DNA of 64,000 bases from an uncultured Elusimicrobiales bacterium (GTDB taxonomy: Bacteria; Elusimicrobiota; Elusimicrobia; Elusimicrobiales; Elusimicrobiaceae), in contig CAJTJT010000001.1 of NCBI GenBank assembly GCA_910576915.1, positions 62,001 to 126,000 of the forward strand. The letters run 5' to 3'. Of this stretch, positions 42,583 to 52,200 are shown in pieces. The notes beneath the pieces were generated by a model. It was not told the origin of the DNA and made no database searches. It saw nothing but the letters and a program-made list of their open reading frames with translations. The position numbers and the translations under genes were made by a program. Positions within the stretch are counted from its first letter, which is position 1, and every line of letters begins with the position of its first letter.

Positions 42583-44028
42583 ATGTTTAAATTAAAACCG
42601 GGAAATGTATTCCAAAAACTGAACAAAATGGACAAAAAACAGGCTTATACCTGGGGCGCCATTGTGGTAGTGTGTTTTATTGCGCTCATTACGCTGGCCT
42701 CTTTTTTGGGGGACGCGGACGACGCTTCTTTTGACGGATTTAATACCCGCGGGTATGATTTGGCCCAAATGCCTTTTATTAACGACGAAGCGGAAGAATA
42801 TCTGCTGGCCTCCAAATACCCGGATATGAAAAATAACGGTTCCACCATGCTTTACAGCCAAGCGGACAAAGAAGCCCGTCAGGAAGCAGACGCGGAAGCT
42901 GCTGCGGAAGCAGGGACGGACTCAGAAGAATCCTCTTCTTCGGATTCTAGCTCTTCCTCCTCCGGCGGTTATTCCAGCCGTGGGTATACGGGCGGAGGCC
43001 GCAGCGGCGGAACGGGTACTCCTACGCAGGTAGGGCAGCTCGGTTCTGCCAGCATGGGCCATGCCGGAGGCAGCGGCATGAGCGGTACGTTCGGTGCCCC
43101 GAGAGGGGACTTTTCTCCCTATAAAAGCCAGGAAAAGGGGTCCGAAATCCAAACGCAGTTGAAAAATACGGATGCGCGCCGCGCGCTTTCCCAATTTGCT
43201 CAAACCAGCCGTGCGGCGGCAGGACTCAAAGACAACAAAAACGCCAACGCCAAACGCGCTTTGATGGGCGGCAGTATCCGCGGCAGCGAAGCGTTTACCG
43301 ATTCCGGCGTGGACCTTAGCAAAACCGCCGGCCTGGAACTGGATACGAACGCGCCTGTGTCTTCCGCCGATTTAAGCAACTTGGATAAGGCCGTTTCCGA
43401 TGCCGCTAATAAATCAAAAGATGATAAAGAAGACTTTTTAAATGATTTAAAGCCTAGTTTTTGGGAACAGCTGGGGCAGAATTTATTAAACGCCGGGATA
43501 CAGGTGGGGTTGAATTATGCGATGGACGGATTGGCGCAAACCCGGGCAAATGCAGTTGGAAACAAGGCGTTAAATGAATTGGGCCAACAATCGGCTGATG
43601 GCTTTGCGGATAATTTAAAAGCCAAATTCCCCGATGCTTTTAAAGAGGGAGGAAGTTTGGCCGGAGCCGATTTAAAAGGGATGACTCTTGATGACGCTTA
43701 CGCTAAAGCGTATGGCAGTTCTCCTACCAGTAAGTCGGCTATTAAAGCCCGTCAGGATTTTTATAAATCTACGCCAGCGGGAACTGAGACATATTATACT
43801 GCCTGGGACAGAAGCTATGAAAATAACTTTTGGAGTACCCAGGGCAGTGTTATTACGCAGGCGTTCAGCGGGGCTGTGAGCGGCGGAGAAGGCGGCGTAA
43901 GTGTTGCTCCTGTACGGCAGGGAAATCGCAATTCTTCCCGTTCTCGCGGTAATTCCGGGTCTTGTACCGGTAATAAAAATTGGGTGTGCCGCGGTTCGGG
44001 CAGCAACCAAGTTTGTCAATGCGAATAG
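42583..44028 (+). CDS. Uncharacterised membrane-anchored Ser/Gly-rich protein
   Basis: The 481-residue protein has a short basic cytoplasmic N-terminus, one transmembrane helix (about 22-42), an acidic segment, a Ser/Gly low-complexity stretch (about 110-150), and an Ala-rich part around 200-235 with RRALSQFAQTSRAAAG and NANAKRALMGGSIRG. A mixed region follows, and three cysteines crowd the last 20 residues. No known family is recognised. Codons in the 3' half are more AT-rich than those of neighbouring housekeeping genes. It is the first gene after a consensus promoter and shares its layout (N-terminal anchor, then low complexity) with the four larger genes that follow, so a joint envelope role is inferred. 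Confidence 0.6.
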   Translation: MFKLKPGNVFQKLNKMDKKQAYTWGAIVVVCFIALITLASFLGDADDASFDGFNTRGYDLAQMPFINDEAEEYLLASKYPDMKNNGSTMLYSQADKEARQEADAEAAAEAGTDSEESSSSDSSSSSSGGYSSRGYTGGGRSGGTGTPTQVGQLGSASMGHAGGSGMSGTFGAPRGDFSPYKSQEKGSEIQTQLKNTDARRALSQFAQTSRAAAGLKDNKNANAKRALMGGSIRGSEAFTDSGVDLSKTAGLELDTNAPVSSADLSNLDKAVSDAANKSKDDKEDFLNDLKPSFWEQLGQNLLNAGIQVGLNYAMDGLAQTRANAVGNKALNELGQQSADGFADNLKAKFPDAFKEGGSLAGADLKGMTLDDAYAKAYGSSPTSKSAIKARQDFYKSTPAGTETYYTAWDRSYENNFWSTQGSVITQAFSGAVSGGEGGVSVAPVRQGNRNSSRSRGNSGSCTGNKNWVCRGSGSNQVCQCE

Positions 44029-44060
44029 TTTTTTACATTTTTCTATTTTAGGAGGAATTT

Positions 44061-45605
44061 ATGAATATCTTTAAATGGATAACGGGCCGGGCCGGGAAAG
44101 TGGCCCTCTCCGCCATGCAGGCGGTGGGGCTGACGGCTGTGGTCGGGGTGGCGGGTATCGCTGCCTGGCAGTATTTGGATTCTCCCGCGGAAACAAACAA
44201 TACGTTTACTCCCGCGGCGTATGATTCCGGCGAAGTGGTTTATGTGGCCGGGGCAAATACGGGCGCTTATGCCGGCGGTTCTTATGCCGGGGGCGGAGAG
44301 GCCCAGTCGTCCATGCAAATTTCCGCCAATACGTTGAAACGTTTGGAACGGCAGGAAATGTCCCAGCTGGCGGCGGAAGAAATGGCCGAATATGCGCCGG
44401 ATTATTCCGCGTCTGTAGCTTCTTCCGCTCCCACCCAAGCCTATCAAATGGGCGGTACGGAAGGGTTGGGAACAGGGGCGAATGTTGCTAATGAATTTGA
44501 TTTAAAAAATAACCCCATGGCCGCTATGCAGCAAAGTATGGCGGGCGTAACCGATATGATTTCCCAGGCCCAGGCGCAGGCACAACAGCAGGCTCAGGCG
44601 GCTGCGCCGGGGCAGGCTCCTGCGGGGGCTCCGGCTTTAGCCAGTGCGTCTAAAAACTGGGGGTCTTCTAAGGCAACCGGCGGTGCTGCCGGAAATGCGT
44701 TTAATTCTTCTTTTGCCGTGCAGGACAGCGGAAAAAATAAAGGTTCCGTTTCGGCCGCGGATGCAGCTAAACAAGCGGGTGACGTAATGGCTTCCGCGCA
44801 GGCGCAAGCTGCCAGAATGATGAGAGAAGGTTCCAGCATGCGGGCCCGCTCTTCTTTTGGCAATAACAGCATGATTGGCGACGGACGGGATGCGTCTGTA
44901 CAAAATTCCCGCACGTCTAAAGACGGCCGGGATTTGGATTTTATCCGCCGCCGTTCCGCGGATGCCGCCAAAAATAAAAACCGTTCCGCCGTGGAAGGCG
45001 CACGGGCCTTTTTGGCAAGCACCAAAGTTTCCGGCGGTATGATGATTTCTTCTGACAACGTTACTACCGGGCAGGGGCAGGGTTCCAAAGATTTCAACCA
45101 AGACTATGAGGCAAATTTGCGCGGTATTAAAAGCTGGAACACTAATATAGCGAGTGAAACGGATCGCCGCAATAAAGACCGTCACAGTATGCAGACTTGG
45201 CTGTGGGTCGCTATTGGAACGGCAGTTGCTGCTGCGGCTACCATTCCTTTTATTAAGCATATTACGGTTTTAGGTATTCCCGTCGGATTAATTTTAGCTC
45301 TTGCTTTAGCAGCGGTTGCAACGGCGTTTTGTGCGGTTGGGTTTGCTAAAGCCATGGCGTATGCAAAAAACTATGGCTCTACGGGGTATTCTACGGCCGC
45401 GATGATAACCACGGGTGTTTTAATCGCCGGGGTGTGGTCTTCGTTCTTCCTTAGCGGAGCGCATAAATTAATCACAAAGCATGCCAGTACGATATTAGGG
45501 CTTACCATTGGCGGTTCGATAATGGGCGGTTTTATGGCTGGTCAAAGTTCCGGTACGCCCAGTGTGGAAGGCGGCTTGCAGGGTTCTGAAGAAGCTGGTC
45601 AATAA
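44061..45605 (+). CDS. Uncharacterised Ala/Gln/Gly-rich polytopic membrane protein (paralogue A)
   Basis: The 514-residue protein has a transmembrane helix near residues 16-36, a ~330-residue low-complexity part (Ala, Gly, Gln, Ser; a QAQAQAQQQAQA run near 175), and a C-terminal block of hydrophobic helices between about 375 and 500. Its N-terminus FKWITGRAGKVALSAMQ resembles that of the protein at 45899 (LHFLTSKAGKLVVGAPQ). Both also share an internal motif of the form S-A-D-x-A-K-x-x-N-R-x-x-V-x-G-A-x-x-F-L-A followed by G-M-x-I (here about residues 302-335). No known family is recognised. The many C-terminal helices recall VirB6/TrbL-type channels only in a general way. Confidence 0.6.
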   Translation: MNIFKWITGRAGKVALSAMQAVGLTAVVGVAGIAAWQYLDSPAETNNTFTPAAYDSGEVVYVAGANTGAYAGGSYAGGGEAQSSMQISANTLKRLERQEMSQLAAEEMAEYAPDYSASVASSAPTQAYQMGGTEGLGTGANVANEFDLKNNPMAAMQQSMAGVTDMISQAQAQAQQQAQAAAPGQAPAGAPALASASKNWGSSKATGGAAGNAFNSSFAVQDSGKNKGSVSAADAAKQAGDVMASAQAQAARMMREGSSMRARSSFGNNSMIGDGRDASVQNSRTSKDGRDLDFIRRRSADAAKNKNRSAVEGARAFLASTKVSGGMMISSDNVTTGQGQGSKDFNQDYEANLRGIKSWNTNIASETDRRNKDRHSMQTWLWVAIGTAVAAAATIPFIKHITVLGIPVGLILALALAAVATAFCAVGFAKAMAYAKNYGSTGYSTAAMITTGVLIAGVWSSFFLSGAHKLITKHASTILGLTIGGSIMGGFMAGQSSGTPSVEGGLQGSEEAGQ

Positions 45606-45616
45606 CGAGGCGACTT

Positions 45617-45889
45617 ATGCAAATTGGAAAGATTATTATAGAACCTTGGAACCGGCGTAATTTTATAGGCCGGATAATAGTTTTGACGCTGCTTGCTCTG
45701 TGGCTTGGCTGGGGGCTGACGATATTTATGGAAGGCCGTCAAATAAACGCCCGCTTTCAAGCGTTGCAGGAAGAGCAACAACTGAAAGAAGAGCGTGCCC
45801 GCCGGGCCGCGGCGTACCGCAATATGTTGGAGCAGCAACAACACCCGCAGAACCGTGTTCAAAATGCGGTAGACGGCGTGAAAAAATAG
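45617..45889 (+). CDS. Small membrane protein with a coiled coil
   Basis: The 90-residue protein has one transmembrane helix (about residues 18-37) followed by a Glu/Arg/Gln-rich coiled coil (about 42-75). The topology is like FtsB or other short assembly factors, but no family is recognised. It lies between the two paralogous membrane proteins, 11 and 9 bases from each, so it is probably made with them and may link them. Confidence 0.62.
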   Translation: MQIGKIIIEPWNRRNFIGRIIVLTLLALWLGWGLTIFMEGRQINARFQALQEEQQLKEERARRAAAYRNMLEQQQHPQNRVQNAVDGVKK

Positions 45890-45898
45890 GAGAACGTT

Positions 45899-47443
45899 AT
45901 GAAAATCCTTCATTTCTTAACAAGTAAAGCGGGAAAATTGGTAGTAGGCGCCCCCCAAATGCTTACTATTGCCGGGGTTGGATTAATGGCAACTTATGGG
46001 GCGTTTAAAACGGACCAGATTTTGGATAAGGATACTCCTATCAGAACCTTGTCTTCCGTTTCCGCTTCTTCGTCGTACGAAGGTTTAAACCGCCGTGCGG
46101 ATGGGATGCTTTCTTCCATGAACATCCAAAACCGGGCAGGAAGCAAAGGCGTGGCTGTTGGGGCGGACAGGGAACGTTTGGAAGGGACCCGTTCCAAGAA
46201 TGATTTTGGTTTAACAGCTGTAGATAATTTAGGCCGTACGGTATCGGTTCCCGGTGCCGGGGCTGCGGCGGCTACCTCTGCTACTGACGGACTTGGGTCC
46301 GGCGGGGTGGATATGGTGGAAGTCGGCGGAGGAAGCCCGTCTACCCGTGCTTCTGTGCCGGGTGTAAGTTCTTCTTCTGTCGCCCAAGGTGCAACGGGCG
46401 GTCAAGCTCCGGCCGGAGATTCTTCCGGCGCCCGCTTAGCTTCCGCTTCTATGGCCCGCGCCTCCGGTAATGCCTTTAATGCCGCGTCCGGCTCTATGGG
46501 CGGTGGAAGCGCCGGCGGCTCGGCTGGCGGCCGGGGCGGTGCCTCGGGCTCCCGTTCTTCCGGCTCGGAAGGTTATCAGTTTTCCGGCGCGATGCCCAGC
46601 GGTTCCAATGTCGTTTCGGCTTATAGCGGCTTATCCGGCACGCAGACGGGTCCTTCTCATTTTGTGGCGGGGGGGCGGAATGCTTCCGTTGGCCGTGGGG
46701 GCCGCCGGGTAAATGAGGCGGATGATTTGAAGAAAATCTCTAAAATGTCGGCCGATGTCGCTAAGGACCGTAACAGAGGCGTAGTTGCGGGGGCGAAACC
46801 CTTTTTAGCCAATTCCGCCACTACGGCCGGTATGAGTATTGAAAGCGGTGCTGATACGACTAGGACGGGTTCGGCTGATTTTGCTACGCCGGAATCACGT
46901 AACTTAAAAGCACTTGGAGATTGGGGACAGAAACAAGAAAATACGGCGGCAGCCCGCAGTAAGGCGCGAACCCGATTATTGTGGATGACGTTGGCTTTGG
47001 TAGCTGCGGCTTTAGGCACAATGGCATTTGCGGGTGGGTTGATTTTAAAAGGACGTATGCAAATGATGCTGGGTAAAGCTATGATGGCTCTCCCTTGGGG
47101 CAAAACTGCCGGTGCGATGATGATGGCTAAAGGCAGACTCAGTATGGCTTTGGGATGGGGCGCTATTGCTTTAACCGGTGCTTATGCTTTCACTGTTCTT
47201 GGATTTGCTATTGATTATATGAGTAAATATGGTGGCGGCTTTATGCCTATTTTATCCACTGTCGCTTCGTTGGGTGCTGTGGCGGCTTTGACTATTACGG
47301 GTGTCAAGGCTATGAAAGCCCAGGTCTTTTCTACTGATATAGCCAAGTTCCAGGGGCAGGTTTTAGGCGTATTAAAACAAGCTGGAGTTGCCGGGGGCAG
47401 TACGATGGCACAACAGGTAATCAGTAAAGCGGCGAACGAGTAA
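45899..47443 (+). CDS. Uncharacterised Gly/Ser-rich polytopic membrane protein (paralogue B)
   Basis: The 514-residue protein has the same length and layout as the one at 44061: a transmembrane helix at about 14-34, a low-complexity middle (a Gly/Ser/Ala block near 195-225), the shared motif MSADVAKDRNRGVVAGAKPF with FLA and GMSIES after it (about residues 282-318), and a C-terminal set of hydrophobic helices (about 360-470) with many Met. No cysteine is visible. A clear ribosome site (AGGAGA) precedes it. No known family is recognised; the relation to paralogue A is seen directly in the sequence. Confidence 0.6.
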   Translation: MKILHFLTSKAGKLVVGAPQMLTIAGVGLMATYGAFKTDQILDKDTPIRTLSSVSASSSYEGLNRRADGMLSSMNIQNRAGSKGVAVGADRERLEGTRSKNDFGLTAVDNLGRTVSVPGAGAAAATSATDGLGSGGVDMVEVGGGSPSTRASVPGVSSSSVAQGATGGQAPAGDSSGARLASASMARASGNAFNAASGSMGGGSAGGSAGGRGGASGSRSSGSEGYQFSGAMPSGSNVVSAYSGLSGTQTGPSHFVAGGRNASVGRGGRRVNEADDLKKISKMSADVAKDRNRGVVAGAKPFLANSATTAGMSIESGADTTRTGSADFATPESRNLKALGDWGQKQENTAAARSKARTRLLWMTLALVAAALGTMAFAGGLILKGRMQMMLGKAMMALPWGKTAGAMMMAKGRLSMALGWGAIALTGAYAFTVLGFAIDYMSKYGGGFMPILSTVASLGAVAALTITGVKAMKAQVFSTDIAKFQGQVLGVLKQAGVAGGSTMAQQVISKAANE

Positions 47444-47459
47444 TTAAACAGACTATTTC

Positions 47460-47495
47460 AGAGGGGCCGCGTTGGCGGCTCCTCTGCGTATTTTT
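47460..47495 (+). terminator. Intra-operon hairpin with T run
   Basis: AGAGG-GGCCGC pairs with GCGGC-TCCTCT around a short loop, followed by GCGTATTTTTG. It lies in the 65-base gap before the 47509 gene and could cut down expression of that gene or end the upstream part of the operon. Confidence 0.55.
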
Positions 47496-47508
47496 GTAGG
47501 GGTTCATT

Positions 47509-49050
47509 ATGCAGAATCAAAACGAAAACGAACAGCAGGAAAAGCAACCGCTTTTTGTGCATTTATGGCAGGAAACTAAAGACGCTTTTTCGTCTAAAAA
47601 AGCGTGGATACTGCTCGTTTTCTTTTTGGTTTTACTTTTTATCGGCGGTTTTGTGCCTGTGGGTAAAATTCCTTTCCTTCGCAACTTGGCTTATGCTATG
47701 GGGTATACGCCGGATGAAACCCAAAAAATTTCGCTCCTGCGGGCGTTATTTTCTTGGAATGAACATCAAAAAATCCTGCGCGGGGAACTGCCGGACCCGG
47801 ACGCCGTTTCCATTTTCGGCGAGGGCGGCGGTTTCTTGACGGCCTCTGCCGCCAAGGCGCAAAATAAACTTATCAATTTGCGTGCCGTAAATTCTTCTCT
47901 GGCCCGTAAAGGTCAGCCGCAAGATGTGTTAAAAGGTTCCTACTATTCCTTTGATACAGGGGAAAACAAGAAGCCATCTGATATCAAAATCGGGAATACG
48001 AAGGTTTCTGCGTCCACCCAGGCTAATGCGGTTCAAACCTCGGAAGTGTATTTTGGGGCGGATGCGTCTGCCATTACGCGTGATAAAACGGACGGATTTA
48101 ATTCCGTGGGTACGCTTCAAAAAATTAAAAATCCGAATATCGCCGGCGCCGGGCCGAATGATTGGATGGGCCAACTGATAGATAAAGCTACGCGTTCGGA
48201 GCCGGGGCTTGCCAACATCGCTAAAAATGTAGATAAGGGCGGTATGCTTTCCAAATTGGGCGGCGTGCAGGAGTTAGGCAACAGCCGCGCCCATAAAGAT
48301 TTGTATCATGCCTGGTTATACGGCAAAACGGCGCGTCGGACGCCTAACCCGGTACTTAAAAAAACATTGGCTTCCGCCAGTTTTGACAATACGGAAATGC
48401 CGAAGTCCGTTTTTTCGGCTTCCGGTTTTTCGGGCGTGGGCATCAACCCGGATGACGTCGTGGCCGACATGGATAGCGTTAAAAAGTACCTGGAGCAGGA
48501 TAAAGAATGCCAGGAAGCCATGTCCTCAGTTGGGGAGACTGTCGGTGACGCCAAGAAAAATCTTTTTAAGAAGATCAAAAGCTTAAAATTTCCTGCGGAT
48601 TGTGAAGCAGCGTTTTCCAGTTCGTATGGAAATGATTTGATAGGCATTACCAATGCTTGTATAGAAGTTAGGAAAGCGTATACCAATATTTTAGGTAGTA
48701 AATGTTCTATTCGGGGAACTGCCGGAAACTGCGAAGAAACGGGAGGGCTTGCCGGGCGGTTTCAATCGTATTTACAGTATTGTCAGGATAAGCAAAAGGA
48801 ATGTTCCTCGTTATTGGACCCGGTTGAACAGGAAAATTGTAAACAAAGCATACAGAAAGCGGAACAGTTTTCAAGCGAAAGTTGTACTCCCAATTGCGGT
48901 GCGGCTGCGGTATCCCAAGCCCAGCAGGATACATTTCATGTGGATGAAAACGGAGATCCTGTTCGTAACCAGGATAATCCGCGTGACGAAGGCGGATTTG
49001 TGCCTCAGTTGGATTGGAGCGGCAGCTTTTGGATGGGAAACGTTAATTAG
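47509..49050 (+). CDS. Uncharacterised membrane-anchored protein with cysteine-rich C-terminus
   Basis: The 513-residue protein has a cytoplasmic N-terminus rich in Gln and Glu, one transmembrane helix (about 32-50), and a long extracytoplasmic part. The first ~325 residues have no cysteine; the last ~185 have ten, some in close pairs (SCTPNCG near residue 465). Such a pattern fits disulphide bonding outside the cytoplasm. A segment around 270-300 (ARRTPNPVLKKTLASASFDN) loosely recalls the FLA motif of the two paralogues upstream. No known family is recognised. It is followed by a new promoter and the 1286-residue gene. Confidence 0.6.
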   Translation: MQNQNENEQQEKQPLFVHLWQETKDAFSSKKAWILLVFFLVLLFIGGFVPVGKIPFLRNLAYAMGYTPDETQKISLLRALFSWNEHQKILRGELPDPDAVSIFGEGGGFLTASAAKAQNKLINLRAVNSSLARKGQPQDVLKGSYYSFDTGENKKPSDIKIGNTKVSASTQANAVQTSEVYFGADASAITRDKTDGFNSVGTLQKIKNPNIAGAGPNDWMGQLIDKATRSEPGLANIAKNVDKGGMLSKLGGVQELGNSRAHKDLYHAWLYGKTARRTPNPVLKKTLASASFDNTEMPKSVFSASGFSGVGINPDDVVADMDSVKKYLEQDKECQEAMSSVGETVGDAKKNLFKKIKSLKFPADCEAAFSSSYGNDLIGITNACIEVRKAYTNILGSKCSIRGTAGNCEETGGLAGRFQSYLQYCQDKQKECSSLLDPVEQENCKQSIQKAEQFSSESCTPNCGAAAVSQAQQDTFHVDENGDPVRNQDNPRDEGGFVPQLDWSGSFWMGNVN

Positions 49051-49070
49051 TGCAAATGCCAAATTTCCCC

Positions 49071-49098
49071 TTGAAAAAAACGGATTTAATTGTATAAT
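49071..49098 (+). promoter_or_regulatory. Sigma-70 promoter of the 1286-residue gene
   Basis: TTGAAA (49071-49076) and TATAAT (49093-49098) are 16 bases apart. The leader would be about 165 bases long, which is unusual in this window. Confidence 0.75.
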
Positions 49099-49193
49099 AA
49101 AAGTAAGGACGTATCTTCGCAAGTTGTTACGGAGTGGGGGACCATCTTCGAACAACGGCACTTTTTATTATAGTTGCACAGTATACGGGAGGC

Positions 49194-49241
49194 GCAGGTA
49201 AAGGCCTGCCCGGGCGGTGAGGGGCCAAACCCTCGCTTTTT
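49194..49241 (+). promoter_or_regulatory. Leader hairpins before the 1286-residue gene (possible attenuator)
   Basis: GCAGG/CCTGC (49194-49209) is followed by GAGGG/CCCTC (49219-49234) and then GCTTTTTGC. The second looks like a weak Rho-independent terminator inside the leader. An upstream GTTGTT/AACAAC pairing could compete. I do not recognise a known riboswitch, including the c-di-GMP classes. Confidence 0.4.
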
Positions 49242-49270
49242 GCAGTTTTAAAAATTAATAGGAGGCTCTT

Positions 49271-52200
49271 ATGCCTGAGGAAAAAAAAGAAAACAAAGCT
49301 GCCGCTAAAGACAGCTTTACCTTTAGCGATAAGATCAAGAACAGCAAACCCGCTGCTTCCAAGTCTTTCGCTAACCGTATTTCCTCCAAAATCGGGAGCG
49401 ACGGCAAACCTAAAAAGACTCTTTTTGAGAGAACCAAAAGGGATGCGCCGTTCTTTATTGCAGCCATTGTGGCTTTGCTCTTGTTGCCGTTCTTGTATAA
49501 ATACTCCGGCAGCGTAGACGAAGACCCAACGATGGTTACTCCCGCTACGGAGGACACGCTGTTTGACCCGAATCGTTCCGGTTTTGACGGTATTGGGGAC
49601 CCGGAGGGACAAATTGCGCAGCTTTCCGGCCGCGATTCTATGGATTTAATCGTAGGGTTTGGAAACAAACAAGAAGAAGTTTCCGATGAACTTCCCATTA
49701 GAAATGATTTTGAAAGGAGCGGGCTTGACGAGGATTATGGCAGCACTAATAACACTGCTAAAGAATATAACGAAAAAAACGTTTATAGATATAAAAAACA
49801 AGCGGCGCCCGCTACGAAAGCCGCTTTCAAAAAAACCAATATCAACCCCTTGCGCGGTGCGGGTTTAACTTCCCGCAGCGGCGGTAAATTGGGCGTTGGT
49901 ATGTGGGGCGGAGGCCTTAAAAAAGCTGCGGATAAAGTAAAAGCGGACGCTCCCAAATCTTCCCCCAAGCCGGTGTCTTTGCAGCCGTTGCAGGCGGCGG
50001 GTAAACCTTCCCGCTCTTACTTTGGGCAAGGTGCGGCGGCGGAAGCCAGACGATCTAAAGATGCCATGTCTAAAGCCAACGCCATGCAGGCACTGATGGA
50101 CGCGCAGATGAAACCCATTGAACCGGGTAAAATCGGCGGTATCGGCGGGGGCGACTTTGGCGGCCCGGGCGGCGGAAACGGCAATTTGGACCGCAAATTT
50201 GCTTTTAACGGCAAAGAACCCTGGTGGTGGGACATGATGAAAAAACGCTCCCAGATGGAATGGGAAGCGGAGTTCAACCGCAAATGGGACTGGATTAAAT
50301 GGGGCGACCAGCTGGCCCAAAACATTCTTGGCGGTATTTTGAATTGTCTTATTACCGGCCAGGATGACGGCTCTATGGGTTCTATGTTTGGTGAAGGCGC
50401 CGGCGGCGGGAAAGCTCCTACTTGCTGTGGTAAAAAAGCCTCTAAAATTGCTGCTATCTTGAAGCAACAAACTGGTTTAGAGTTTGGAAAAGAAGCATGC
50501 GATAACTATGTAACCTATGTTGGTAAAGATAAATGTCCTGGCGGCTGGGATGATGGCAATCCTTCTGCTTCTAATCTCGGTTTTGTCGGTGCCCGTCTTC
50601 ACTGTTTAGGTGTTGTGGGCGGCGGTGCCGCAAAATATGCTGCGGGTGCGCCGGATATGGCTGCAGACGGAGCTGACGGCAGCTCTTCTTGCGACCAGTT
50701 GGCTTCCGCCAATGTATATTATACCCGTCCGCAGGGTGAGGCCATGAAATGGAAAAAATACCATTATGTTGTGGCCCGCAATTATGTTCCGCTTGGTGAA
50801 AAAGGCAAAACATTGTATTTATGCGATGATAACAGTCATACGTTAGATTTTACGTGTAAATACTCTTCCGGCGTATCTTCTTTTAGCGCGGAAGGCCGTG
50901 CAGCCGATGCGCAGAAGTTGGGACGCTATGTAGAACAGTGGAATGAACAAGAAACTGTGAACGGAAATTCGGTATACGTTAACCGGGCTTCTTTATTGGC
51001 GGCTTTCAAAAAACTGAATCCGTCTTGTAATTTGACGGAAAAGAGCAGTGCCTCTGAGGTAAGCACTTTCTTGCGGAAAAACTTGCGCTCCGGCGCCGTA
51101 AGCAAGAAAAATGATTATTCTACGTTTGTAGATTTAAATCAGGAACGCCCGGAAAATGCGTGTGTGATTTACGTAGGCGAATCGGACGTTTTTGAATACC
51201 AAAAGTTCCAAGCGGCTATGACGGCCCGTTTGCAGGAATTAATGGCCGCCCAAGGTGTGGAGGGCGATGCGAAAAAAGCGTTTGAAGACTTGGATTTGTT
51301 CTTTATTGAATCCATGTTCTCCAAATATGATATGTATGATTCCCGCTTGTGGTATGGTAAAAAAGGCATGTCCAAAGCGCTTCCTATGAAATATGAAGAC
51401 TTTGAACAAGGCTACTTGTACCGTCGCGGTACTACCAGTAATGCGCAAAAAGAGGGTAAATCCCGCCGGGATGTTTGCAAACGCAAATACCGCATCTTGG
51501 ATGACAGGGATGGCAAAATCGATACATTGATTGGACACAGATGTATGTTTAGCAATGTAAATATTAAATGTCAGGATAACAGCAATCCTGCAACTGCCAG
51601 TGTTTCTGTTTCCAAATCATTTAAGGGTAAAGCGGGTGATTTACAGGTCCGTGCGTCTTATGCTTCGTTTGAAAAAACAGATAAAGGCGCGGCGGCCTCT
51701 GTTACCGCCAATCCGCAGGGCAGCATTGTAAACCCGGGAGCCGATGGTAAATATCTGTTTAATCCCGGAAAAGATGCTTCTGCCGGTACAGTTCGTTGGA
51801 ATTTGTATCGTTCCGGTAACTTAATCAGCACTGCTTCTTGTGACTTTAATGACGGCAATCCTCCTAATCCGGAGCAAAAGAGAGATTGTGTGGAAGGGGA
51901 ACAAGAAGACGGTGAAGATGAAAACGGCTGTGCTACTCGGCGCATTTGCAAAAATAACACTTGGACTCCTTTTGAAAAGGTAGACCCTAATTGTGTATGT
52001 AAAAGCGGTAAAGAACAATCGCTGCCGGACCAGCCGCAGGGCTGCCATTGGAAAAGAACATGCGCCAATAATGCCTGGGGCGAGCCTTTCCAGACGAATC
52101 CGCAGGACCCTGCTTGTAAAGGAACCACCGTTCCTCCTGCGCCGGTAGACAAGGTAAATTTTTATTCCAGATTTACCATAATGCCGACCGCCGCGATGGC

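Noticed and set aside
42880..43000. Ser-rich repeat considered as a CRISPR-like or tandem DNA repeat
   Set aside because: The repeats are codon-level (Ser/Gly runs) without conserved units or spacers. No CRISPR array was seen anywhere in the window.
44061..47443. VirB6/TrbL-type conjugation channel
   Set aside because: Only the count of C-terminal helices is similar. No VirB4, VirD4, relaxase or other transfer genes are in the window.
49105..49270. c-di-GMP riboswitch in the leader of the giant gene
   Set aside because: The conserved GEMM-I and GEMM-II motifs are not present; only simple stems and a weak terminator are seen.
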